A program made the position numbers and the translations under genes. Of a stretch of 64,000 nucleotides of DNA, positions 31,201 to 40,152 are shown in pieces. How positions within the stretch are numbered: position 1 is the stretch's first letter; each line of letters starts with the position of its first letter. The notes beneath the pieces were generated by a model. The model saw only the letters and a list, made by a program, of their open reading frames with translations. It was not told where the DNA came from and searched no databases. This stretch comes from Coprinus comatus (lineage: Eukaryota; Basidiomycota; Agaricomycetes; Agaricales; Agaricaceae), in assembly GCA_034638255.1 (NCBI GenBank), contig JAWPGT010000093.1, forward strand, positions 16,171 to 80,170. The letters run 5' to 3'.

Positions 31201-32085
31201 CTCTCGATCTACTGCAATAACCAACCAAACGACTGGGTCGATGCACTTCCACTTCTCGAGTTCAGTTACAACTCCCGTCCCCATGCCGCCAACAAACGAT
31301 CACCACTAGAAATTATGACTGGAACAAATCCACCATCCTTCCCCAACATTATGGAAGAATCTGGTGCACCATCAGTCGATGATCATATTCGAAAACTTGA
31401 TCGTTTCAGACACGAAGCACTGCTAGCCTATCAATCCGCAGCTAAAGTGATATCTTCTCGCGTCAAACGCCCTCATTATCCAACCTATAATGAAGGGGAT
31501 GAAGTTTATCTAAATGCGAAGAATCTTCCAATCCAATATCAGTCATCGAAGATCAAGCCGAAACGTCAAGGTCCCTTCAAGATCCTAAAACGCAAAGGAC
31601 CTCTGACTTATCAACTTCTTCTACCAACTTCATGGAAGATCTACAACACGTTTCATGTGGCTCTGTTGAAACCCGCAGTTCAAAGCGAGATCAACCCAAA
31701 TAAGCCTTCCTCTGAAACTATCCCTGACTTGATAGATGGAGAAGAACACTGGGAAGTCGAAGCAATCATCAATCACAAAAGGAGTAGAAACAAGATGAAG
31801 TATTTGATCAAATGGAAGGGATTTCCTGACTCAGAGAACACTTGGGAACCAGAAGAGAATGTTTCAGATTCAGCAAAAGAACTGTTTGGAGAGTACCAGA
31901 AGAACCATCGCCTTTCACTTAAAAGGGCTCCTCCAAAGAAGACACTCTCTACCCCCCCCGCAGATATAAATGACCGAACACTCTCCTCTGGAATACTCGC
32001 CCTCTACCACTTGCTCTTCCACACCAGACCTCACCTCCTCTCACTCATCCTCCACACCGAGCCTAAGCTCTGTCACCAACGATAG
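28267..32085 (+). CDS. Pol of the Ty3 chromovirus
   Basis: About 1270 codons in the -1 frame relative to gag; the first ATG is not until 28435, so expression by frameshift is likely. Domains: retropepsin (ALIDSGAQGNFVS), RT (active site VYMDDILIF near residue 483; FGMTNSPATFQ), RNase H (HVETDASDFATGG), integrase zinc region (H-H...CPQC) and DDE core (AMDLITDLP, VSDRDPRF, NQEIETYL). A C-terminal chromodomain near residues 1160-1215 has WEVEAIINHKR and YLIKWKGFPDSENTWEPEEN. No internal stop, so the element may be competent or recently so. The chromodomain usually guides integration to modified chromatin. Confidence 0.92.
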   Translation, partial: RRFEFLGRVLLKATSQTHPASAILSVIHEDSQDSDNLSFTDDESDISTTHSSTSKTMDIPDPNYSPEPDISPPVNISVIPLILSRNEKSIYLPIYLQNHRSHQLATLNALIDSGAQGNFVSEKTAHSLNLQRTLVEPPIAVTNVDGTENISGTITEKVVVECIIDGRNIKTDAYVIGIGKHPAILGFSFLEQYNPDIDWTAKTFRWRSPSSRTISCSQLENSITINEVTCYNEDPIDVPKNLRIAAQSLPDILDTGLAGRLIQINAKTSASQLISQKHAKATSSDPKEIVPRTLWKYLPVFDKKASERFPPSRPCDHRIDLKETFTPKSYKPYRLAPAEMDELKTFLDENLAKGYIRPSKSPMASPFFFVNKKDGKSLRPCQDYRYLNSHTVKNAYPIPNVSSIMDCLRGAKYFTKMDVRLGYNNVRIFDGDQWKGAFKTPFGLFEPTVMFFGMTNSPATFQAMMDHIFRDLIDKPGCTAVIVYMDDILIFSDNKQDLNKMTLEVLKRVQENDLYLKTEKCEFEKTSIEFLGMTISQNSITMSEDKLAGIAEWPIPTSQREVRKFLGFANFYRKFIKDYANITRPLNDLLRKSVAFKWTPEAEEAFNTVKDMFANGSILLTPDPHKPFHVETDASDFATGGVLCQTDENGVTRPCAFRSKSLGPAERNYPTPDKELLAIKQAFDDWRHYLLGSPHIVTVHSDHNNLRFWQDSQKLSRRQARTWAELQKYNFVIKHKPGKEIPAADALSRRPDHNFDSAEENVDIVVLPNKLFLNATSTEPALIAQEPTLKEKQRLLAQHHDHHSAGHPGIDETLRRIQLIVKWPGMRDFITNYVKACPQCQQFKIDRNPAKPPFQPLPPSESMRVFGDIAMDLITDLPICGKFDSILSVIDRGLSKGIILCPTSKTCTFADISKLLIDNVYKRFGTPNTIVSDRDPRFASRAAQRFFKMLQIDWKPSTAYHPQTDGATERANQEIETYLSIYCNNQPNDWVDALPLLEFSYNSRPHAANKRSPLEIMTGTNPPSFPNIMEESGAPSVDDHIRKLDRFRHEALLAYQSAAKVISSRVKRPHYPTYNEGDEVYLNAKNLPIQYQSSKIKPKRQGPFKILKRKGPLTYQLLLPTSWKIYNTFHVALLKPAVQSEINPNKPSSETIPDLIDGEEHWEVEAIINHKRSRNKMKYLIKWKGFPDSENTWEPEENVSDSAKELFGEYQKNHRLSLKRAPPKKTLSTPPADINDRTLSSGILALYHLLFHTRPHLLSLILHTEPKLCHQR

Positions 32086-34027
32086 ATTCCTCTCACCGGC
32101 AACCACACCCCCTCGAACAGAATCCTCACCAGGAACTGGCAATACTCCTCTTGCTTTTAACCCAGCTTTTGATCCTAACCAACTTCGACTGGACGATCCA
32201 GAAGTTCAGCACCTTCTTGATACTGCTATTGAAGACCTGCCTCCTCACATACTCCATCGCTTTCACATTGACACTCCTATCGATCGTACTGCTTACCCAC
32301 CTGGAACGACTCTGATTGAGGAACCCCAATTCGCCGCAGCCATAGTCCTGGCAAGGTTCAATGCCATTCCACCTACCATGGATCAAACAGAGACACCCCT
32401 CGCTCACCCCGTACCCCGCATTGCCACTCCAGACGCAGTCTCTCCCCTCATTGAACGACCGACCACTGCACCCTCTAGGTCAGATGGTAACTTGCCTGAA
32501 CCAGTATTTGCGACGGAGATTCACCCGAAAAGTGCGCCTGCCACCCCCTCCATTCATAATTCGAGTACATCGGAATGGGGAAATCACTATAACTGGAGAA
32601 GGGGAGTTGGACATCCAAACATGCTCTCCTACCACGACGATGGAGAGGCACCATGAGAACTACCAGCTGGATCCAATGCCGAGTTTCTCACCCTTCCATA
32701 TTTCGAGAAACTCTATGAACTCTGGAATGTCCTCACCCACATTGCGTCGACGGCACGAGCAGAACGATATGCTCCTACCTCCGCACCCGGTCGCCTGGCA
32801 CAATTATACTTCGTTCGACAGCTCGGGGAGACCGTTACCGAGTACCTCGCCCGTGCATCAGAGATCTCAGAAGCCTCTACCCCCACAACCAACCCTCCAC
32901 GACCAGATGACCCAACGGGATCGGATGTTCCTAGAAATGTTGGACGTGAGAACCCCAGCCTCCCAGCTAGCCAGGTTCCTCCCGCCAATCTCCTTACCGA
33001 CATCCCCAATACCCATCCAATCGCCCCGGACCATCCATTCGCCAACCTTGGTTCCAGATATCCGTATCGATACACCACGCCTGCTCTTTACCATCCCCCA
33101 AACCGACGAGAGGCCCGTGTCTTACGAAATATCTCCAACCCACCATTCGAATCGTCAAGAGCAGTTCACTATGCATCGTCATTAAGGGAACTGGCTGATA
33201 AGATCATCAATTCTGTGGATTTTGAGCAACGGTTTGGAAGGTTCCCGGTTTACAAGTTGAAAGAGGATATCATGAAGAAAGACATTCCCCTCATTGTCTA
33301 CAACCAGTTCACTGACGAAGAAAAGAAGTGCTATGATTACGGTTGTATTGTCTGTGGATTAGTCGGACACATTGGATCGTCATGCCCTGACTACCAATGC
33401 CGATTCTGCAACACCATGGGACATTATTCCTGGACTTGCAAGAATCGACCCACATCCCCAGTCATCGTCTCTCGACTCAACACTCCCGAACCACTGGAAC
33501 CAGCCACTCCCATCGCACTCACTAGAGCACAAGATCAAATCACTCCGGAAATCTTTGGTACCCAGAAGGCTCACAGCTTGCAATTCCATCGTGTCGGGCA
33601 TACATCATCCCTCCTTGCTCCTCTTCCTCGACGTCTTGATGAGAACCGAAACCCCGAATTCACCACCACATATCTGTTGACCACTCATCCTACTTCGGAT
33701 CGAATTCTGGCTCGTCGAACTCTCGCTCCCCTCACCAACGACTGTCCCTTTCCTGCCAACCTGGAGAATGATGGAAACTATCGAGGAGATACCACACCAT
33801 GGGTCAACCCCAGAATGCCACCAAACAGAGTCACCTATCGAGATGAGCAAGATAACCGCCGAGTAGATGAAATTCGCCACCCTTCTTCTTTCCTACATCG
33901 CATCTCACACACACCGCCTCTTTGGGAGATTCCTACTTCAGCAGTACACCACCCTCTTCCTGCCAGACCACCCACTCCGCTGCCCGCCTACCAATCTCGA
34001 CCCTCTCGCTATGACAGACGTGTCTAA
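31970..34027 (+). CDS. ORF3 of the Ty3 element, zinc-knuckle protein with one stop
   Basis: Begins with ATG inside the last 116 nt of pol, in another frame. It runs about 685 codons with a single in-frame TGA (32654-32656) between GEAP and ELPAGS; TGG would restore it. The first third is Ser/Pro/Thr-rich. The middle has a helical-looking segment (YFEKLYELWNVLTHIAS, LAQLYFVRQLGETVTEYLA). Near 33340-33440 lie two adjacent knuckles, CIVCGLVGHIGSSC and CRFCNTMGHYSWTC. The C-terminus is Pro/Arg-rich. Position after pol recalls env or accessory ORFs, but there is no signal peptide or membrane segment; nucleic-acid binding is the only supported property. Confidence 0.6.
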
Positions 34028-34133
34028 ACGTGGACTTATTATTCCTGAGTACTTTTTCTTTTATTTTTCGTCTGGACTATTACCTTGAACTATTATTTAT
34101 GAACTATGGACTAGTTCTCTAGAAAGGGGATAA

Positions 34134-34665
34134 TGTTACGGTTTCATATTTATCACGACTAATCATTAGAACTAATGATGGACGATAGTGTACTTTCTCT
34201 TCATCTGTTTTACATAGCCTTGGACTGATGTTTCGTATAGCCTCGGACTAGTACTTTCTACGGACTTCCACTTGTCGTTTCACTTATCGTTTCAGCTGTA
34301 GATAGTTTCACTCTCCTGTCTCACATGTATCAAGCATAGCCTACAACCTGTACTCGTAGTTGTATAAATACATGGACAGCGACAGAGATTAAGCTCGAGC
34401 TTAATACTCTCTTGTTCTTCTGTTCACTTCTTCTTTCATCGTTCTGCCTCTACCTTGTTAGCCCTAGAACTTGGAGTCAGCTCTAACTCTTGCACGAACG
34501 GCTTACTAGTAAGGAACACCTGTGATCTACAGTCTGCGTACTGTGGAGGTCGTCCCCTGAAAGTAGTCTCAGTCTGAGTAGACGTTCTCCTCCTACGAGC
34601 ATCTTGAAGAGATCCATCGTAGCATCGTCTATACTGAAACGGAGGTATAGGCAAGATCGATAACA
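34134..34665 (+). repeat. 3' LTR of the Ty3 element
   Basis: Nearly identical to the 5' LTR; TATAAATA at 34363-34370. The visible differences are scattered substitutions plus a small change in the CTTCTT stretch. Confidence 0.9.
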
Positions 34666-34719
34666 GTTGTCACCCATTTCTGTATGACAATCAAGATAAC
34701 CTATGAGTGTAGTAAGACA

Positions 34720-34959
34720 TGTTAAAACAATAGCGTAGCATGTGTTGCATGGGTAGGTACAACTTAGACTTACTGAGGGTGAGGTGGTTGTTGAGGTAGA
34801 AGAAACTGAAGTATATAATGCTGGAGTACAAACTTATATACATATCTACAGTGGTCCGTGCGAGAATATACTAGGTCACATGATATAGATCATGAAGGTA
34901 TATTCATCAAGCGTGATGCCATACGAGAATGTCATGGTAGAACTAATAATAGTTCAACA
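34720..34959 (-). repeat. Inverted solo LTR-A (copia) with adjacent polypurine tract
   Basis: Reverse-strand copy of the 240-bp LTR beginning TGTTGAACTATTATTAG and ending TTTTAACA. The next plus-strand bases CTCCCCTG read CAGGGGAG on the minus strand, a polypurine tract just before the LTR. It is therefore the 3' LTR of a minus-oriented element whose body is gone. Confidence 0.8.
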
Positions 34960-34980
34960 CTCCCCTGAATATGAACATGG

Positions 34981-35054
34981 TGTTGAAAGCAACGCGTATA
35001 CACGAAGACATTTATAGTTTAAGTATACGCACAGAGTGGTAGATAGTATGTTTT
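34981..35054 (-). repeat. LTR-B 3' end fragment, inverted
   Basis: Near-exact reverse complement of the last 73 bp of the LTR-B at 45093-45473 (TGTTGAAAGCAACGCG on the plus strand). It is cut where the plus-oriented LTR-A begins. Confidence 0.75.
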
Positions 35055-35294
35055 GTTGAACTATTATTAGTTCTATCATGACATTCTCGTATGGCATCAT
35101 GCTTGATGAATATACCTTCATGATCCATATCATGTGACCTAGTATATTCTCGCACGGACCACTGTAGATATGTATATAAGTTTGTACTTCCAGCATTATA
35201 TACTTTAGTTTCTTCTACTACAACAACCACCTCACCCTCAGTAAGTGTTAGTCGTACCTACCCATGCATTACACGCTACGCTCTTGTTTTAACA
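35054..35294 (+). repeat. LTR-A, 5' of element 1
   Basis: 241 bp, TGTTGAAC...TTTTAACA, with TATATAAG about 120 bp before the end. Differs from 37375-37612 by several percent. Confidence 0.85.
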
Positions 35295-36718
35295 GGTTAT
35301 GGGCCCCGGTTAGCCTGTACGACTCACGTTGCGCACTCGACGAGTACTACTCATCGTGCAGCACTGAGCTCGAGGGTGAAGCTGGATTCACCTGTGAGGG
35401 AAGTCCGAGTTCTGCTCACTCGAGACGATTGACCCACCAGTGTTCTCTATGCATACCCTTACCGTACTCGGTTAGACGGGCAGCACATAGCTCTGTAGAA
35501 CATAGTGCATGTAGTGCAGCTTTAGTTCATAGTTCTGACACATGTTTTGTTGTAGATTTTCATCTCCAAGCATTACTCATGGCCTCTTTGATCCCTTCGA
35601 TCCCAATTCTCACCAGCACTGCTAACTACCAAGTGTGGGAAGCACGTGTTTTGTCAATTGCCAATATGATCCACATGGATGGATGGTGTGTAGCGAGAAT
35701 GATCGACGGCAGCGCCACAAGGCCTGCAGCTGTCGGTGGTTCCCCCGCAACTGGCACCACTGCTATGGTACCCCCCACGAACGTCGATGAAATTCGAAAG
35801 TTCGACAATTGTGAGGCATTTGCCCTTGGGATGTTAAACTCCCGATTGAGCGATGACATGCTTTGGCATGGTGAAACAACCTCTGACGATCTCTGGACAC
35901 ACCTGAGACGAACGTACGGCACTTTTTCGGCAGGTGCAGCTTACGAGCTGTATGCTTCTGCAGACTCTTTTCGGTTATCCGGTGTGAATGATCCCTCTAA
36001 GGAGATCTCCACCTTCCGAAACTACTTCACGCAGCTCGAGCAAGCCTCGCCCCCAATCAACGTCCCCGGAATTCTCCGTGCGCTGATGTTGATGACTCGC
36101 ATTCCTCCACAATGGAGTGCCACTCGTGCTGCCCTTCTCGTTCAATATGGTAATTCCCTGTCAACTTTGACAGTCCAAATTGTCTCCGATGCAATTATGG
36201 GTGCTTGGCGGGATTCCCGTGGAGCTGCTTCTGCTTCTCGTGCCGCTTCTACCGGCATTAAAAACTACAAGGGTGCAAAGCCCTATTCTAAACCCCAAGG
36301 AGGCGCTCCACAGCAGCCCCAACAACAACAACAGAAAGCTTCTGGTTCTAATCAGAACCAGAACCAGAACTCCGGTTCCGGCGGTAATGCTTCTGGGGGG
36401 GATAAGGATAAAAAGAAGAAGCATCGACGCGGAAAACGTGGTGGCAACAAGGCTAACAAAGCCGATGGTGATGAAGATGGTAATGTCGACATGATTTTGT
36501 CCCCCGCTGTTCTGGAGTCTTTTACGACTCCCACTAACAAAAAATCAACTACTCGTTCTCTCGTCGAGAGGATGAAGACTACTGATCCCCGCCTCAGGGC
36601 AGTGGCCTTGAAAAAGGCTGCAGATGAAGTCGTGGTTCACGGTGTTGAGCCTCCCGCTCCTCGTGCTACCTTCATATGTCCCACCTTCCGATGTCCCCGA
36701 AGCGATCTCCGAGGCTGA
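35264..36718 (+). CDS. Gag of copia element 1 (starts inside LTR)
   Basis: 484-aa ORF. The ATG lies 31 nt before the LTR end and the PBS is translated (FNRLWAP). A Ser/Arg-rich leader ends CFVVDFHLQALLMASLIPSI, then a copia gag core (FDNCEAFALGMLNSRLSDDM, DDLWTHLRRTYGTFSAG, LRALMLMTRIPPQWSATRA). A Gln/Asn/Gly and Lys/Arg-rich tail follows (DKDKKKKHRRGKRGG) without a CCHC knuckle. The C-terminus is truncated by the deletion at about 36670 and ends in an unrelated frame. Confidence 0.75.
   Translation: MHYTLRSCFNRLWAPVSLYDSRCALDEYYSSCSTELEGEAGFTCEGSPSSAHSRRLTHQCSLCIPLPYSVRRAAHSSVEHSACSAALVHSSDTCFVVDFHLQALLMASLIPSIPILTSTANYQVWEARVLSIANMIHMDGWCVARMIDGSATRPAAVGGSPATGTTAMVPPTNVDEIRKFDNCEAFALGMLNSRLSDDMLWHGETTSDDLWTHLRRTYGTFSAGAAYELYASADSFRLSGVNDPSKEISTFRNYFTQLEQASPPINVPGILRALMLMTRIPPQWSATRAALLVQYGNSLSTLTVQIVSDAIMGAWRDSRGAASASRAASTGIKNYKGAKPYSKPQGGAPQQPQQQQQKASGSNQNQNQNSGSGGNASGGDKDKKKKHRRGKRGGNKANKADGDEDGNVDMILSPAVLESFTTPTNKKSTTRSLVERMKTTDPRLRAVALKKAADEVVVHGVEPPAPRATFICPTFRCPRSDLRG
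35295..35306 (+). promoter_or_regulatory. Copia primer-binding site, half initiator tRNA-Met type
   Basis: GGTTATGGGCCC directly after the LTR. It is complementary to the anticodon arm of initiator tRNA-Met, the primer type known for copia and Ty5. Confidence 0.7.
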
Positions 36719-37374
36719 CGCCTACATGAATGATCCGGACTACAAGGCTGATGGTGATTACGAGGTCGATGATGGTTGGTACAATGAGTACGTTCCTTTC
36801 TTCTCTCAAGAATTCTTCTTAACTAAATGGAACTTACAGAGATGCCCCAGCCCAACAAGGTTGGGGAGACGAACCAATCGCTCCATCAGACCCCATGTTC
36901 TAGTGCGCCGTAATGGACTGCCTGTAAGGGGACCTTCCTCACCGACCCTTACACCGACACACCGACTACCGACCGATCCTCCGATGTTCCGACTTCCATC
37001 GGAACACCTCCTGACTTCGCACTTTCACGACTTGCCCCCTCACGTGACTCGTCCCCCATTGTTCCCATTGTCCATGTTACGACATCCCTCTGGACAATAG
37101 CTGGTGTCTCTGTTTGTATAGTAGTATATATTGTGTGTAGCCTGTGCGAGTGAATCCCCAACTCTTTCTCTTTGGATTCCTCGCTAGGTATGTTGTATCT
37201 GCTCTGTAATATGTTTCCGATCAAATATAACTTTGGATTCCTCGCTAGTTGTCGGGCCGTTCGTCGCCGACGTGAGTCGCCCTTACAGAAGAAAGAGTTC
37301 TTCAAGAGGCCAGCATCGCTGGACAGAAGCCCTGTTTGCCACAACAGAAGACTTCCCACCGACGCACCCCTCTA
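36719..37374 (+). other. Residual internal sequence of copia element 1
   Basis: The first 200 bp matches the downstream gag region of element 2 (DDGWYNEYVPFFSQEF, then RRTNRSIRPHVL). After about 36920 the two elements diverge; the rest is not recognised. There is no polypurine tract just before the 3' LTR. Confidence 0.5.
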
Positions 37375-37612
37375 TGTTGAACTATTATTAGTTCTATCAT
37401 GACATTCTCGTATGGCATCACGCTTGATGAATATACCTTCATGATCCCTATCATGTGACCTTGTATATTCTCGCACGGACCACCGTAAATATGTATATAA
37501 ACCTTGTATCCAGCATTATATACTAAAGTTCTTTCTACTACATCAACCCTCACCTCAGTAAGTGTTAAGTCATACCTACCCATGCATACTACGCTACGCT
37601 CTTGTTTTAACA
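37375..37612 (+). repeat. LTR-A shared by elements 1 and 2
   Basis: 238 bp, TGTTGAAC...TTTTAACA, followed by PBS GGTTATGGGCCC at 37613-37624. Confidence 0.85.
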
Positions 37613-38134
37613 GGTTATGGGCCCCGGTTAGCCTGTACAACTCACGTTGCGCACTAGACGAGTACAACTCACGTTGCGCACTAGACGAGTACTACTCATC
37701 GTGCAGCACTGAGCTCGAGGGTGAAGCTGGATTCACCTGTGAGGGAAGTCCGAGTTCTGCTCACTCGAGACGATTGACCCACCAGTGTTCTCTATGCATA
37801 CCCTTACCGTACTCGGTTAGACGGGCAGCACATAGCTCTGTAGAACATAGCGCATGTAGTGCAGCTTTAGTTCATAGTTCTGACACATGTTTTGTTGTAG
37901 ATTTTCATCTCCAAGCATTACTCATGGCCTCTTTGATCCCTTCGATCCCAATTCTCACCGGCACTGCTAACTACCAAGTGTGGGAAGCACGTGTCATGTC
38001 CATCGCCAATATGATCCACATGGATGGATGGTGGCATTCCTCCTCAATGGAGTGCCACTCGTGCTGCCCTACTCGTTCAATATGGTAATTCCCTGTCAAA
38101 TTTGACAGTCCAAATCGTCTCCGACGCAATTATG
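37582..38134 (+). pseudogene. 5' gag of copia element 2, deleted and interrupted
   Basis: The ATG is again 31 nt before the LTR end (MHTTLRSCFNRLWAP). A 27-bp in-frame duplication (YNSRCALDE twice) lies just after the PBS. The frame follows element 1 to HMDGW, then about 420 bp is missing (junction near 38032) and the frame is lost. The gag sequence stops at the 2.0-kb insertion. Confidence 0.8.
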
Positions 38135-40150
38135 CATCAGCAAAACGCGCATCTCCTTGGCCAAGCTTAAACCTCCTTAAACCTCCTTGAAAACATTTCC
38201 AAGGATGACCAAGGATATATCAAGAATGTAAAAGAATTTTTATTTTCTCCTTGGAATTACTTAGTCATGCTTGACAAGTCGATTCCAAGCTATTCTAAGC
38301 AGGGGGTCCTGGTTAGTCACACTTAATTCTACTTAGTTTTACCTTATATCTACTTGTACTGCCTTCGAAAATACTTTCTCAAGCTTATAAATCAGGTATA
38401 TCAGAATATATATATATAAAAAGCGAAATTTCAAGGACTCCTAGAGTGTCTCAAATGCATGTAAATGTATATCAACTGAATTATATTATCAGAAGGGAGA
38501 CAGTAATGTACAAAAATACAAGGGTGATTGTATACAGCATAATAGTAGTGTATACTACAGTAATGTACCGAAATAAAGATAAAAAAATTACAAGAATATA
38601 TTCATAATAGGAGAACTTACTTGGGAGAATAAAGAACTAGACATTGCGATACAAGTATTGATTGAAACGTTACGTGGGTAGGCACGTTCGAACGGCGCCG
38701 TCGAAACGGTTTGAACGATGCTAAGAACGTAAGATTCCGATAAGAATTGAGTATCGAAATAGGTGTTAGATTGAATAAGAACTTACCAGAAGATAGGTCA
38801 CTACAACTCCAGCAATCCTCCATAGTGTGTACAAATCGGGGGTGGAACAAAGAATGTACATGTGGTGTAAACGAGCCTAAAAGCATGTTATGGAGTGCAG
38901 GAGGAAGTGAGATATCAGTAAAATAACAGGATTGGTGTAAAAGTTAGAGAACATACTTTTCACCAATGAATACCCCACCATACCACACCGTACTACCCTC
39001 TATCAATTTGCCTTTTTGATGCGGTTCCAACAAGCCTAAGAATGTGGTGTATGGTGCGAAAATGACTGTGTTAGTAGTTGTAGAGTGAACAGTATACTCA
39101 CAAGATAGACCTTAGAAGATAAGGTCACTACATATCCAGAACTTCTCCATATCGTTTACAAGTTGGAGATGTCATAGGGTGGTACGCGTGAGTTAGACGA
39201 GCCTAAGAATGTGCCATGGAGTGCAGGAGGGAGTGAGAAATGAGTAAAATACTTCCCTTGAGACAGATAATGACTCACCAAGGAAGAAACCCCCCTTCGT
39301 GGGGTATACACCATACCACGTCATCACCTAACCCTCCTATCCTATAGTACACGTTGAGACGGTTCTGGAGAGCCTAGAAACGTTCCTGTATGTAGAGAAA
39401 TGAGTGATACAGAAGAAAAACAGTAAGTAATGGCACACCAGCAGTAAAACTGATGTTATAGCATGGCTACTGCATCGGGACGCGTGTATGTAGGCTTGTT
39501 CGAAGAGGGGTATTGAGGCCGTCCTGGAGAGCCTGAGAACGCGCCAATACACGATTATATGAGCCCAATACATGGAAAATAGTCGAAATTGACATACCTT
39601 ATAAGAATAATGAAAACCCCACCATATCACGCGTACATAGACTCATTCAATGCATAATGTTGAGACGGTTCCAACGAGCTCCAACGCGTAGAGTTTCATC
39701 AAGGAATGAGAGTGCAGTGGTGACATTACTCAGAGTTGGCAGTGAGTAGAAGTTGTGACCTTCGTGAGGTTGCATTGCTGATGCAACGTGTCCTGTCACA
39801 TGTGATGGTGAGAGTGATCATGTGTCAGTCCGATTTTGCGATTTTTCGTGAAGTCCAAATCTGGGAACATAAATGATGTGATTATTGATGCATCATCATG
39901 AAATAACAACACATCATTAATGACATCAACCAAACAAATGAAACAAAAACAAAGTCAATAACACAAATTAACTTTGACTTTTTGTGACCTTAGAATAGTG
40001 CTTGGGAAACTTAAAAACTTGGTTGGAAATATTGACTACCTTAGAGTTACTTTGAAAATATATATCTAAGTATCAGTAAGTATCAGTAAGTATACTAAGC
40101 TACCCAAGCTATACTGAGTACTTACTAAGGACATGCTGGAAATGCTGATG
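38135..40150. mobile_element. 2.0-kb TIR insertion (non-autonomous DNA element) in copia gag
   Basis: Interrupts gag between GCAATTATG and GGTGCTTGG; the unbroken gag is in element 1. Left end CATCAGCAAAACGCGCATCT; the right end reads, on the reverse strand, CATCAGCATTTCCAGCATGT. The imperfect TIR is about 27 bp with an exact CATCAGCA tip, and a 2-bp TG duplication flanks it. No transposase-sized ORF. The interior has about seven degenerate units of 150-170 bp anchored on AGCCTAAGAAYGTG (near 38721, 38874, 39034, 39199, 39370, 39529, 39678). Superfamily not assigned. Confidence 0.65.
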
Positions 40151-40152
40151 TG

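Larger units (their letters stand above)
25663..34665 (+). mobile_element. Ty3-type chromovirus with third ORF
   Basis: Complete LTR retrotransposon of about 9.0 kb, with LTRs 25663-26193 and 34134-34665 that differ at only about ten visible positions. Order: LTR, self-priming PBS, leader with 49-bp repeats, open stretch, gag, pol (protease, RT, RNase H, integrase, chromodomain), extra ORF3, polypurine stretch AGAAAGGGGATAA, LTR. The five bases flanking each side are GTTTT and GTTGT, so a target duplication is imperfect or altered. It is inserted downstream of family copy I. Confidence 0.9.
35054..37612 (+). mobile_element. Copia element 1, internally deleted gag-only derivative
   Basis: LTR-A copies at 35054-35294 and 37375-37612 flank about 2.1 kb with gag but no integrase or RT. 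Compared with element 2, about 185 bp is missing after the gag segment ending PAPRAT, and similarity ends near 36920. The 3' LTR also serves as 5' LTR of element 2, a shared-LTR tandem arrangement. Confidence 0.75.

Noticed and set aside
32361..33185. 274-aa ORF inside the chromovirus, Pro/Ser-rich
   Set aside because: It overlaps ORF3 in another frame; ORF3 has zinc knuckles and continuous protein-like sequence on both sides, so this is a shadow.
39700..39860. Hairpin-rich stretch (TTGCATTGCTGATGCAA) as a possible tRNA or ncRNA
   Set aside because: No cloverleaf, box A or B; it is part of the TIR insertion.
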